DNA of 64,000 nt from assembly GCA_963930645.1 (NCBI GenBank), contig OZ005653.1, positions 109,707,759-109,771,758 of the forward strand, read 5' to 3'. How positions within the stretch are numbered: position 1 is the first letter of the stretch; every line of letters begins with the position of its first letter. A program made the translations under genes and the position numbers. The DNA is from Salticus scenicus. Lineage: Eukaryota; Arthropoda; Arachnida; Araneae; Salticidae. Of this stretch, positions 37,561 through 49,070 are shown piece by piece. Under the pieces are notes generated by a model. It was not told where the DNA came from. It made no database searches and worked only from the letters and a program-made list of their open reading frames with translations.

Positions 37561-37969
37561 ATGTGTGGGTCTAGAGCGGATTTACCTCTCAAACTAATTT
37601 CCCCCCTTTTCCCCTCTCCAAATCTACTTTCCCCCTCCCCCCCCCCTTTAAAATCGAAAATTCCAAATTCGCAGAAAGTGATTTTTTAGTATTTGACTCT
37701 AGTCCCCATATGTACACTTTCCACACCGTGAAGTAATTTGGAGCTTTAACCCGTTCCCCCCCGGGGGGGGGGGAATTGTTCGACTTTTTTTTAATTTTCT
37801 CTTTTCATTGCACAACTACAGACCAAGACCTTTTTTTAGACACCTCAACCAAATTTTTACACCAAGTAGTTCTCTCAATATAGTGGAGACAGTCAAAAAC
37901 ATGTTTCAAATTAATATATAGATTTCTTTTTCAAATAATTGATTTACGCCAAACGCAAGAAAATCTTGA

Positions 37970-38270
37970 AAAATTCTTGAAAAAATTGAATGTAAAGTTG
38001 ATTGTGCACGCGTAACTTTCCTCAATCTCAACGAATTTAAGCAGTTAATAGCTCAAATAAAAGAGCTTGATCCACTGATTGTTCTTAGACTTGTGTCAAC
38101 AGCCTACATTAATTAGAACTCTAGTTATGAAGGTTTGAGTGAAGGAAAATCTTGAAAAAATTGAATGTAAAGTTGATTGTGCACGCATAATTTTTCTCAG
38201 ACTCAACGAATTTAAGCAGTTAATAGCTCAAAAGAAAGAACTTGATCCACTGAGTTTTCTGAGAGTGAAA
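37970..38270 (+). repeat. Direct duplication of a coding-like ~110-bp segment
   Basis: CTTGAAAAAATTGAATGTAA...GATCCACTGA occurs at 37976-38082 and 38148-38258, about 175 bp apart. Both can be read LEKIECKVDCAR, then NEFKQLIAQ.KELDPL, with most differences conservative (VTFLNL against IIFLRL). The frame is short, with stops beyond each copy. It may be a fragment of an unknown transposon or gene. Confidence 0.5.
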
Positions 38271-38876
38271 CGATCAAGATCCATTCATTAGAAGAGGAGC
38301 TATGAGAATTATCATTGTTTGAGTGAATGTGTCCCATAAGAAATGTACAGGGAAGAATCGCGTTTGAGTATAACTTGAGTAAGGTGGAAGTTGAGTAAAT
38401 TTCAATGATTGATGACATATCTGTGCCTAAATACCTTTCATTAAAAAAAAAAAATGAAGGAAATCGGCCGGATAGAACGGCCAGACGGACTGACTTTAGT
38501 TTTCATAATTTTTTTTAATATATAAGATGATCATATGCAATATGATGAAGTGTTTGGTTACACATACATACATGTATAACCAAAGAGTTTCTAATTATAT
38601 TTTTATTACTTTTAAAGTATGTTTCTAAAAAGTACTTTTTTTTCTTACCCCTCAATCTACAATCTGTCTTTGTTGTATTAAAATGCTGAGCAAGGTAAAG
38701 TCGTGTCACCATATTATTTTATATTGTTTAGAAAAGCTTAAAGTATAAAGCAGGTGCAAAGTTTTACAATAACTATGAGTTTATTATACGTATGGGAAAG
38801 CTATGCAGCACGATTTATTATATTAACATTTCAATATGTTACGTTATTGACAGACAACGTTGATATGCAAAATTTT

Positions 38877-38911
<35 letters not shown>

Positions 38912-39625
38912 AATAAAACTGCCGTTAATATTAAAATAAATCTTAAATTTTCTAATACAAAACTAAACGTTTGTTATTTTTATTTGATGAAATATTTTTT
39001 CTAACAATGTTTTTAATATTTATGTATTAAATTTAAACGTATCACTTATAACCTGTATAAAAATTCAAAGAATCGATATAAAAGAAAAAAAATATTTAAT
39101 GCAATTTTGTTTAAAGTATGTATATTTATGCTTTTAATCTCTTTTGCTTTGTATTTTTTGCCAAATAATAAAATTTCCGAGATTAAAACTGCCCATGTAT
39201 GCAGATGAATCAATTTTCTTAGCTTTAAAAAGAAATGTCTTAAAATATGGAATTCAAGAAATTTAAATATTTTTCTGAAAGTGCGTATTCCATTCTTATG
39301 AAGTAAGTTATTCTTTCATGTGTATACAGTGTAACAAAATAAAGCAAAATAATAATGCTATGCAGATTTTAAATGCAAAACTTCTGCTTGAATAAATTTT
39401 ACTTTAGTCATCCTAAGATGGTAAAGAAAATGATGCGGAAGAATAGTTTAATTTATATTTGAATTTTTGTACGTTTGAAAGGAAATATTTTGCTTATTTA
39501 GTATAACACTAAAATTTAATTTAAAAATATAAATTGTAGAAGATTTTAATTTTAATAATTAAAATTTTACGAAAACAGCTTTCAGAAATGCAATTAACTT
39601 AATTAACAGTTAAGACAGTGATGTG

Positions 39626-39656
<31 letters not shown>

Positions 39657-40130
39657 TTCAGAAATATATAAATTTATTTACTTATTTTTGTTCTGTTAAA
39701 AAATTTAAGGTATAAAATGCGCTTTTTGTTTCTACGCCTTATAGATGTGTATATCTTAGCTTAAGTAACTAAAAATTTTCAAGTTTTTTTTATTATTTTA
39801 CTTGTATTACTTTCTTAATAGTTTAAAGGTTTAAAGATTCCCTAAATTGCTAAATCGATGTACTATTCATCAAGGTAGTTGGTTTGTTAGCGTATTTGTT
39901 TTTTAATTACTTTAGTTTGTTAACGATGTACAGATTCTCTGAAGAACAAACAACCAAACAACCACAAAGTGGTCCAAGTTATTTCAAATATTATTGTGGT
40001 ACATGAGAGAAACCTAAGGATTCCTAAAATTCTAATTTTAAAACATTCTAAGTATTTTGAAAATTATAGTTGTCTTAAGGGGAACTGACACCTTTCACGG
40101 CACAACTAAAGTATGTTTCATATAAAAGCT
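38271..40130. other. AT-rich DNA, no gene
   Basis: Near 38455-38500, CGGCCGGATAGAACGGCCAGACGGAC looks like the edge of a (CAGA)-tailed repeat as at 22.9 kb. A-run at 38880-38907, (TA)n near 39626. Nothing else. Confidence 0.45.
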
Positions 40131-40201
40131 CATGCCGTATTTACGAGTGTATAACGCGAACTTTTTTTTTCTTTTCAGGTGCGCGTTATGCACGGAATAC
40201 T

Positions 40202-40373
<172 letters not shown>

Positions 40374-40439
40374 AAAGAACCCTTAAAAAGAACATTGCTT
40401 CTTTTTCACACCTTTCAGTTTTTTTATGCTAAAAAGCTG

Positions 40440-40954
40440 CTAACATTACTTATTGACTTTTATTAGCAATTCTAATTGCCACTACTACTGATATCGTCAC
40501 AGTCTCCATTTTCACAGGCACCGTTTTCAATGCCCTCGAAAGTCATACATCACCCTAACAAGTGTCACCACTAAATCACTTGATCGGCGACTTTTCACTT
40601 ATTTCAAGTGTCGTCTGTCTACGGAAGCTGTCCAGGACCAACACTAATGAATAACGGAAAACACTTGGCCGACGCTGCCATCCAATCCTTCACGAGCTCC
40701 CCCGTTTTCTACCACTTTTTCTGTGATCTTACAATTATCAAAACTGCAAAAGGTTCTTTTGGGATAGTTTTTCATTTAAAAATTACATATGGTGTGAACT
40801 TGCGGCCGTCAGACATAACGGACAGCATGATGCATCGTTGTGTGTGTGCTTCTGTCGTGCGCAGTTAAATGATTCTATCTCCAGCAGGATTAAAGTTGTA
40901 ACGTCTGGCATCAAACCCTAATAGAGTTTGGTCTGCGTTGCCGATTTGAGACAT
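40440..40954 (-). pseudogene. pogo/Tigger-like transposase, C-terminal two thirds
   Basis: From 40954 one minus-strand frame reads MSQIGNADQTLLGFD, with the NADQT first catalytic Asp. After a stop it gives RCIMLSVMSDGRKFTPYVIF, another stop, then KTIPKEPF, the order of pogo/Tigger DDD transposases. ELVKDWMAASAKCFP and, in another frame, LVLDSFRRQ (second catalytic Asp) follow. An acidic tail, ENGACENGDCDDISSSGN and a stop, ends near 40480. The N-terminal CENP-B-like DNA-binding region is missing: only about 285 bp separate the first residue from the element end. Inactive. Confidence 0.8.
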
Positions 40955-41238
40955 CCATTTTGTTTTAATAACCATATAATATACTGGAAAAAATGTGTTA
41001 GATGTCTTTAGTTCTTAGGAATAGGTATTGTACAGAACTAAGAGATATCGTATAAGTAATGGCATCGAAACATCAAGTATTGGTGGTTGAAGCAAATAGG
41101 CCCCACTTCAGTTGGTTCAAAGACTAGAAAATCACCTGGATGTCAGATTTATGGTGCACATTATACATGAAATAAAACAAAAATCGCCATTTTTTTCCCC
41201 CGTATAAACTATAGGGTGCGCATTATACATGCGCATAT

Positions 41239-43326
41239 ACGGTATTTTAATCTTAAAATTATAAATTCGACTATATCAGATTTGTTCTGTAAAATATATA
41301 TTGAAGCAAAAATTCTTATGGTAATTAATATTATTTTTAGGGATATGAAACCTTTAAATTGAGTTCTCTAAGATTGTATTTTTTTTCATGAATTCATGAC
41401 CTTCAGCATGTTGAAATCTCTACAGATATTTTTTAAAAAGATTTAATAATTTTTGGGGACATTTAACTTAACCATTTTAAGAGAGCTAGGTGTGGGTTTG
41501 AGATTTATTAATTAGTTTTCGATTAAAAGAAAAAGGGAAAAATTTCACGTGTAGACAAAATTTTGGAAAAAAAAAAAAAAAAAAAAAAAACGTGCTTTAT
41601 GTTACATTTTAATTTTTAATATTTTTTCTTGTAAAGACATTGCAAAATCCATCCCTAATTCTTTTAAATATATTCTCTAAAACATCAAAATAAGTAAATA
41701 AATATTTTCTTTCATATCTAGAGAAGTTTTAGCATTTTTTCTAGAATTTATGAATAAATGCAATCTGTAAAAACGCAATTCAAATAATTCAAATCCCCAT
41801 TCGTGGTTACTACAGTTAATGTGGACGGAAGCGTAATTCCATGCTGTTCTAAGGAGTTTTTTTTTATTTATTTATTTACTCATTACTTAATGTATTTTTT
41901 AATTGAATTTTCACATTTAGAAGATTTGCAACTATTAAATAGTTTCCCGTTTTTCAAAAATTACTTAAAAAAAAAAAAAAAATATTATTTTATTTTAAAG
42001 CTCAAATGTGTGAGAAAATATATAAGTGCATTTATTTGTCCTTTAAAGCCTAAAAAAGAACTTTAAAAATATTTAAAGATCTGTTTTCGATAAACGAAGA
42101 TCAATTTAACGTTTATGAATTTTCTATATGTGAAAACGTAATTAAATTAAATACACTAATTAATGAGTAATTTTATAAACGAATTTTCTCTATAGAATAA
42201 CACAAGGTTAGGCTGCCGTCGATGTTAGGTTACATATTCACTTAACACAGTAAAATGAAACTATTTATCGCAGAAACGTGCATTAAGAGGATTCTTTTCA
42301 TAGTTAAAAGGTCGAACTCGTTTTAAAATATAACGTATTATATTGCTTTGACAATTAGTGAATACAGACATTCAAAGTTGTCTGAAATTAAAAATTCTCC
42401 TAACATGGCGGAGCAAAACAATATTTTATATACAGCATGGGTATAATGGCTTCGGAAATAATTTTTAATAACATAAAAGAGAAAATACGAATCTTACCAA
42501 ATAATTTTTGTTTTCGAGTCAGAATAAAATAAATATCGCAGCGCAGTTAGAGTAGCCAAGTGGCCTGGCCATTTCAGCCTGTAGTCGTACCGGGAAATGT
42601 AGGAGTTAATTTCACTAAAAATAAATGTAGCATGTTTTAAAATAAAAATTTATGACAACGAATATATGACTGGTAACTGTGCAGAGTTCATTCATGTATA
42701 CTACTTATTAATTATTCAATTATTTTCAATTGTACACAGTTCACATTGCGAATACGTTACTCCAATGATATAGAAAAATTCGTTGTCATAATAATATAAA
42801 TATTCTTGGTTAAAATATCAGGTTATTCTACATGAAACGGTAATGATTTCAGTATTTTCATAGTATTTTAAACGATATTAGTGTTACAAATAATATGAGT
42901 ACTGTACATATGAGCGTTTTAACGGCTTGAAAGTTACTCGTGTATTAAAGGAATGGCACAAGTAAAAATTTAATAATTGATACCATAATTTCCAAGACAC
43001 TTTGAAGAATTTAATTTTAGATAAACATTTCTAATGCAAAATATTTGAAAGCACTGTTATAATTTTTGATGAATAAAACTTTAGAATGTTCCAAATGTTG
43101 CTTACTTCAATTTATTTCTTTCTGAAAAAATAAATAAATAAATAAATAAATACACATTAACTGCTGTAATCTACATTATTAGTACAGATTCTATAACTAA
43201 TCTAAATAACTCGGTTATATCTAATCAGTATTTATAATTTTATAATAAATATATTGTATTTTGTACCTGTATATAAGGAAAAAAAATACTTCTAAATTTG
43301 CTTTAAATGAATGCCATGACTTTTTA
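41239..43326. other. AT-rich DNA, no gene
   Basis: A-run at 41567-41590. Nothing recognised. Confidence 0.45.
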
Positions 43327-44335
43327 CTTTCCGAACACTATAGTGAGGAGTATTGTAATCATGTCAAAAATCCGAATTGGAGATTTTGATGTTTCTATAC
43401 GTTTCGAGGTCCCCTGAGTCCGTTTCCACTATTTTTGAGATGATGTATGTATGTGTGTGTGTATGTGTGTATGTGTGTATGTATGTGTGTATGTCTGTGA
43501 GTGAACAAGCTAGTGTCTAAACGCTTTGTTCGAATAAGCTGAAAGTTGGTACGTATATTGTAAGTCACCATAGTACGAACCCTATAGATTTTGGTGAATC
43601 TAGCACTTATAGTTTTTTTACAGGGACACAAAGAAAAATTCTTTATCATTATGGCCTATGGGACCAAAATCTTAAAAGTGCGATAGCATCTAAACGCCTC
43701 ATTCAATTGAGCAAAAACTTTATACACATATTATAGGTCACAGATACTCAATCTGTATAGATTTTGGAGAATCTAGCACTTATAGTTTTTTTTACAGGGA
43801 CACAAAGAAAAATTCTTTATCATTATGGCCTATGGGGCCAAATTTTTAAAAGTGTGATAGCGTCTAAACGCCATATTAATCTGAGCAAAAAATTTTTACA
43901 CATATTATAGGTCGCATTTGCACCAACTGTATAGATTTTGGTGAATCTAGCACTTACAAGTTTTTACAGGGACACAAAGAAAAATTCTTTATCATTATGG
44001 CCTATGAGACCAAATTTTTAAAAGTGCGATAGCATCTAAACGCCTTATTCATTTGAGCTGAAAATTTGTATGAATATTATAAATCACTGTTGCAGTAACT
44101 ATAAGCATTTTGGTGAATCTAGCATTTATAGATTTTTACAGGGACGCAACGAAAAATTCTTTATCATTATGATCTCTGGGCTCAAAGTTCAGTAGCGTTA
44201 AATAAAACCTCGTGTGATATATGGAGAAAAATACTCAAACACTCTATTATGGTTTTCTCTCTTTTGTTTGTTTAGCAACTCCTCTTTCTTTATTTTATCT
44301 ACAAAACTGTTAGTTACTCAATGTTCGGAAAGTCG
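43327..44335. mobile_element. TTTCCGAACA-ended repeat carrying a ~172-bp satellite array
   Basis: Left end ACTTTCCGAACACTATAGTG and right end ATGTTCGGAAAGTCGAG share a TTTCCGAACA inverted terminus. A (TG)n/(TATG)n stretch is at 43443-43500. Four units follow, anchored by TCTAAACGCC at about 43516, 43690, 43865 and 44035, each with TATAGATTTTGGTGAATCTAGCACTTATAG-type sequence (shown in part), CAGGGACACAAAGAAAAATT and TTATCATTATGGCCTATG. No transposase. The layout (ACTTTC end, microsatellite near one end) recalls the 18.1 and 29.7 kb repeats. Confidence 0.75.
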
Positions 44336-44639
44336 AGTGGAGTCACTCCAGATTTTTTTTTTAATGTTCAGTAAAAACATGTTTAATTTGTAATTAAATA
44401 AAATCTAAAATGTAAGCCCAAAATATTTAAAGGATGTTAGAATATTTATATGTATAAATGGAAATACATTGTCAAAATTGTGTAAAACTAGAGAATCAAT
44501 TTACTTGCAGGGAAATTTGATAGTCATCTTGTGCCAATTATATTGTCAGATGCATGTCACTTTATGATAGATCTACTAGTTATATTAACATTAAAATTTA
44601 TGCTTGTACTAATATTAGCAATGATAACTTTTTGTAACA

Positions 44640-45478
44640 AAAATAGCTACAATCCTTCTGCTTCTGTGGCATCTACACCGATGGTTCCAAGACAGATCAC
44701 GGCATCGCCGCAGATTTCTGTGTGCTGTTTAAGGATTCTGTGGTCCATCGGTAGGCTGGCAGACTTGCGGACCACAATTCAGTCTTTCAGGATAAATTGT
44801 TTGCTATCCAAAAAAGCAATTGAATGGGTTGAAAATAATATCGAGACCCACTCTTCCTTTAACATATTTAGCGACAGTCAATCGGGTCTGCTAGCCATTG
44901 CCCGTCACAGGAGTAGGCATCCTCAAATAATCTCTATAAAATCCAAACTAATCTCTCTCGTTAATCACTTATCTCTGGCACACGTTTCTGCCCACAGAGG
45001 AGTACTCAGGAATGAAACTGCTGACTCCCTGGCAAAAGCTGCTACCGAAGATAATTCCATTTACTATACTCTTCCCGCCCCACCCTCCTTTATCAAAAAA
45101 GTATTAAAACATAGATTAATACAAAAGTGGCAGGATTTATGGGACTCTTCAGAAAAAGGAAGATTCACCTTTAACTTAATCCCCGTAGTCTCCTCTAATT
45201 CCTGGTTGCTCTCCCCTTCAGTTACTGCATTCCTAACGGGCCATGGCCCCTTTCCATCCTACCTAAACCGATTTCATTGCCGACGTTCTCCTCTGTGTCC
45301 TTGTGGGCAGGAGAGAACTCCCAACCACTATTATTTTTCTTGTATTCTCACATCAGCTTACCATATAAGAAACCCAATACCAAGGCCTTCTGATTGGCTG
45401 GAAAACATCCTTTTTAGAAAAAGTTTGCTAATAAAACTAAATAAAATATTCAAAATCTTAATGGATATCTGTAATTAA
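44640..45478 (+). pseudogene. LINE ORF2 3-prime part: RNase H and C-terminal Cys/His domain
   Basis: Frame 44531-45478 ends with this domain, but its first ~40 codons are not LINE-like. RNase H starts in another frame with IYTDGSKTDHGIAA (44670), whose Asp is the first catalytic residue, then a stop and frameshifts lead into KKAIEWVENNIETH. NIFSDSQSGLLAIARH has the DSQ catalytic Asp and HVSAHRGVLRNETADSLAKA the last His and Asp. A C-terminal domain follows with LTGHGPFPSYLNRFHC, CPCG and HYYFSC, typical of R1/Jockey/I-group LINEs. The enzyme would remove RNA from the hybrid. Reverse transcriptase and endonuclease are lost by 5-prime truncation, usual for LINE copies. Confidence 0.85.
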
Positions 45479-45825
45479 CAGATTGATTATTTACCTACTT
45501 GCGCTATTTACTCGTTCAGTCAAGAGAAGTTTCCCACCAGAATAATGATTAAATAAAGCTCATGCATCTTCTTCTATGTCTTACGAAAATTTAACGTCTG
45601 AAGTTCAGTGCCATCATGCCCTGCGTCGCATAGGGTAAATAACCCGGGAACTAAATTTTACTACAGCCATGCAATGAACTTACTTCTGAAATGTCATCCA
45701 TTCACTGAAATGTTTTAAATAATTCATGCCACCTGTCGCGTGGGGCATAGCCGGCAATTTTAACTTCAGAATAATCGCCTACTGTCGGCTCTAGGCCGGA
45801 TTAGGCCTGGCGATTTTTTTTTTCT
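45479..45825 (+). other. Probable 3-prime UTR of the LINE
   Basis: Directly follows the LINE stop codon and is more GC-balanced than its surroundings. It contains TAGGCCGGATTAGGCCTGGC near 45792, then a T-run. The end of the element is not certain. Confidence 0.4.
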
Positions 45826-46438
45826 TTTGAGTTTTTTAATAAACTGCGAGTAGTCCCCTTAGAAGTGCTCTGCATCGCTCCAAGAGTGATGAGCGGGGGC
45901 TGCTCCCTGTTAAATGATAACTTTTCGTTTTTATTTAGAAAAAGGATAGTAAATATATTATACATGCGGAAAATCTTATACAAAAAAATACGAAGCACAA
46001 AAATTATACCTTTTAAATGTTTTTTATCCATTATTTGAACAACAAAATTGCAATCATAGAAAGCATATTTTTAAATTAAAGCAATAAAGTGCAATTAATA
46101 ACTGAAACAAAAGTGTTAAACCCTAATGTATACATTAAACAAGACATTCTAGTGAACAAAAGAACATTAGTTGAATAATCATTATGCATTATTTGTGTTT
46201 CTATTTTAAAATGGTAGATATGATTGGAATATTAAAAAAATAATAAGAAGAAAACTTAACTTATATGTCAAACATGACTTTCTATTAGAAAATGAACATA
46301 TACAATGGGAAGTATAATACGATTAGCTATAAATAACTGAAAAATATAAATATGTTAAGTCTGACTCAACAGTTTTGATTAAAATCAATTTAAGAAGAAA
46401 AAATATAAATCATATGTTATATTATATATACATATATA
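45826..46438. other. AT-rich spacer
   Basis: Nothing recognised; a short GC-rich patch near 45850-45910. Confidence 0.45.
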
Positions 46439-47545
46439 TACAGTGGTGGACATAATTATAAGACACCTATCTAATTTGACAAATAGTGACAGAAAAAATT
46501 CAGAACTTAAAAATGTTTTATCAAATACATCAAAAACATAAACTTATTCTGTTATCACATATAATTATTTTATAATAATGATATTTTCATACAATTTAAT
46601 GAAAAAACTTAAAAGCATAATGGACAAAATTATAAGACACCAACCGTTTTATCCAAATACAGTCGTCAACATAATTGGCAGACACTAATGGTCTAAAAGA
46701 AAATACTCTAACATGGTTATTCAATATTTGGTGGAGCCGCCATTGCTTTTTATAACATGAAAGATGCGATTCGGCATCCAATCTATCAATTCTAACAAAA
46801 TATCGCAAGACATTTCTTCCCAAGCACATTTTATAGCATTCTTTAGGTCTTCGACGCATATAAACTGCCTCCCATTTTGGTAAACCGCATGAGCTAAGAA
46901 CCCCCACAAGTTTTCGACAGGATTTAAGTCTGGGGAGCGAGATGGCCACGGGAGAACATTGATACTTTGCTCTGAAAGCCACTTTTTTTTTTTCGCGTGA
47001 TGCATGAATCGGTGCATTACCGTGCTGGAAAGTGTAGTTTCCGCCACAAAGATGTTCACCATATATGGCTAGTTGATCTTTAAGAAGATTCTTGTACGTT
47101 TCGGAATTCATTCTTGAGTGCAGAAAAACAATATCGATTTTCCCTTGAGCCGAAAAACCTGCCCAAACCATTACTGAGCGTCCACCTGTTTGGCGGCTCA
47201 TTAGTACATGAGGAGACTTCCGTAAATCATGCCAATAATATTGAAACCCGTCAGGACCATCCAGGTTAAACTTGTTTTTCATCAGAAAATAACACAGAGT
47301 ACCATTTGGAGCTCCATTTTGTGCCGGCTTAGAAGCGGTGGTTTTTTTATTCAATTTTTTATATTTCACATAGGAAGCATTATGCAACACCCTGTGAATG
47401 GTTCTCCTTGAACAATTCTGTTTCAAAGCATTTTTAATGCCTGTAGTGGTCATCTTATTCTGTGTAGGGAGCGAAAGCACATGGCATCTGCCTCTCGAGG
47501 ACGAGCAAGGAGTACGTCCAGATCTATTAATCACCGATCCATTAT
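46439..47545 (-). mobile_element. Tc1-like transposon, one end intact, other end lost
   Basis: TA at 46439-46440 is followed by CAGTGGTGGACATAATTATA (TIR). AATGGACAAAATTATAAGAC recurs at 46619, so the terminal region has two direct repeats about 175 bp apart, as in IR/DR Tc1 elements. The transposase lies on the minus strand. The opposite end is missing: coding sequence runs into (TA)n at 47545. Confidence 0.85.
46721..47545 (-). pseudogene. Tc1-like transposase, frameshifted and truncated
   Basis: Two minus frames join at an A-run (T-run on +, 46981-46993). The upstream part reads NGSVINRSGRTPCSS, CSRRTIHRVLHNASYVKYKK (helix-turn-helix linker region), KFNLDGPDGFQYYWHD and GGRSVMVWAGFSAQGK. 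FQHGNAPIHAS follows, where the second catalytic Asp (QDN in relatives) is Gly. After the shift come LPWPSRSPDLNPVENLWG, with the catalytic Glu kept, and IFHVIKSNGGSTKY with a stop. The first catalytic Asp region (FSDEKKF in relatives) is altered by a second shift to CYFLMKNKF. The start is lost into the TA repeat. Cut-and-paste transposase, inactive. Confidence 0.9.
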
Positions 47546-48701
47546 ATATATATATATATATGAAATCATCACAGAATAATTTATAGTATTCTATATCTGT
47601 ACCCATACAAACAATATAAGTATGGTTGAACTAACTTGGTTAAAAATTTCGGTGATATAATATTGTATAATTAAAATACTGGGAATGATGATTGTAATAA
47701 ATTATATTAATTAACTACTTACAAGCGTTACAAATAACACACATACACACACACACACATATATATATACACATATATATTTACCAATAGTAAAAATTAT
47801 GATGAAATGTTACCAAACTCCATTATTATTTTTTTTTTTAAATATGAAACAAAATGTAATTTTGTGTGTATGTTATTAATTATTCCCCAATGTTTATCTT
47901 TAATCTGCATAATGTCATAACCATTTATATTCATGCAATATTAATGTAGACACAGATAAATAAATGAACATCAACATGTTTAGGATACATCCAAAATAAT
48001 ACTTCAATAAACATATAGAATGCACACACAAATATGAACAAACAAAGCAAAGACATATCGCATCGCAAATGGCGTTTATTGGCTGAATATCTCAAATATT
48101 TTGTGAATTCCTTTGAATTTATTCTTCTGGAGATAGATGAAACCATCTATTTATGAAACGCATAGTGGATACACCAGAAAAGTAAAACACAATTATTGGA
48201 GCTGTAACAGCAGAAATCCGGGAAACTCCTAAAAATTAAAACGCCAACTCCCGGAATCTTCTAGCGGGTCCGCCAGTCGTTTCTCCATCGTTGTATTCTA
48301 TACAATAATATCTGCAGTCGGTTTTTTAAACCATTATTGTAAAACTAGTTTCTACTCTGGGTATAATGAGCTGTTTTTTACCTATTCTTTAAAATATTAC
48401 TTTTTCCCCATCCATGGTGTTTGGGGCCTATTTAACTACGGAATTCACGTAACGAACTTTATCTATCTTTTTTTGAAGACTTCGGACATGGTAAACGAAG
48501 AATTAAAACTGTGTAAAAATAAAATCATTAGTAAAAAAATGACATATTTCCGCTGCATTGGTATCCAAACTCGATATTTCTGCAGAAGTTTAAAAGTACT
48601 TTTTTTTTCTTACTTAGTCTACCTTCTTCCCCACGTTTTATTTAAAGAAGATCGAATTCTATTAATAAATACTTCCTAAATGCTCTTGCACTTATATAAA
48701 G
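47546..48701. other. AT-rich DNA, no confident gene
   Basis: CA/TA microsatellites near 47741-47780. From 48200 to 48470 complexity rises, with no recognised feature. ORF 48473-48679 has no known domain. Confidence 0.4.
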
Positions 48702-48782
48702 GATCATGAAGTCAGTTTGGATGACATTGACCAAGTGTTATTGGATAAGCATTTTCCAGAAAAAGATGAATGGTTGCAATAA
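48702..48782 (+). other. Possible terminal coding exon or gene fragment
   Basis: After TATATAAAG, which could be a splice acceptor, 26 codons read DHEVSLDDIDQVLLDKHFPE, then KDEWLQ and a TAA stop. The balanced acidic composition is unlike the surrounding A/T-driven frames. No polypyrimidine tract precedes the AG and no upstream exon is identified, so this is weak. Confidence 0.2.
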
Positions 48783-48972
48783 CAGATTTATTGCACCGAA
48801 TTCAGTTTTGATTTCTGTCTTTGACATTTTTGTTTCTTTTGTTTAAAAATATTTATTATTTTTAAAACTTCCATTGAATCAAATTTCGAGTCATAGGAAT
48901 GCAAGACAAAAATCACAATATAAATAATAATAGACGCAAATCACATTGTTTTGCATTCCATTCATTTACATG

Positions 48973-49070
48973 CCCAGGCAGCACATAACGTTGTTATAGC
49001 GTTGAAAATAAGTCTGAACAGTGAAAAATTAGTTATAATAACGTTGTAACAACGTTATGTGCTACTGGGG
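48973..49070. mobile_element. 98-bp foldback MITE, CCCAG ends
   Basis: Left arm CCCAGGCAGCACATAACGTT and right arm AACGTTATGTGCTACTGGGG are near-perfect complements, continued by GTTA/TAAC. The loop is about 45 bases. Flanks share only TG, so the target duplication is unclear. Confidence 0.75.

Larger units (their letters stand above)
35790..37922 (-). mobile_element. Non-autonomous Helitron with two tandem arrays
   Basis: On the minus strand it begins TCTATATATTAATTTG at 37922 and ends CCAGCTAG at 35790, with host A before and host T after, as Helitrons insert between A and T with no target duplication. Just inside CTAG, CCGTCGCATTCGACGG forms a perfect hairpin, the Helitron terminator structure. 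The interior has an array of ~260-300 bp units (36060-36960) and an array of ~120 bp units (36960-37560), then C-rich and G-rich tracts. No Rep or helicase ORF. Helitron-derived elements with internal minisatellites (HINE, DINE-1 type) are known in arthropods and molluscs. Confidence 0.8.

Noticed and set aside
42545..42620. tRNA-like AGTAGCCAAGTGGCCTGG segment
   Set aside because: A-box resemblance only; no B box and no cloverleaf.
44531..44640. N-terminal hydrophobic part of the 315-codon LINE ORF
   Set aside because: Fortuitous in-frame extension into flanking AT-rich DNA; the real RNase H start is in another frame.
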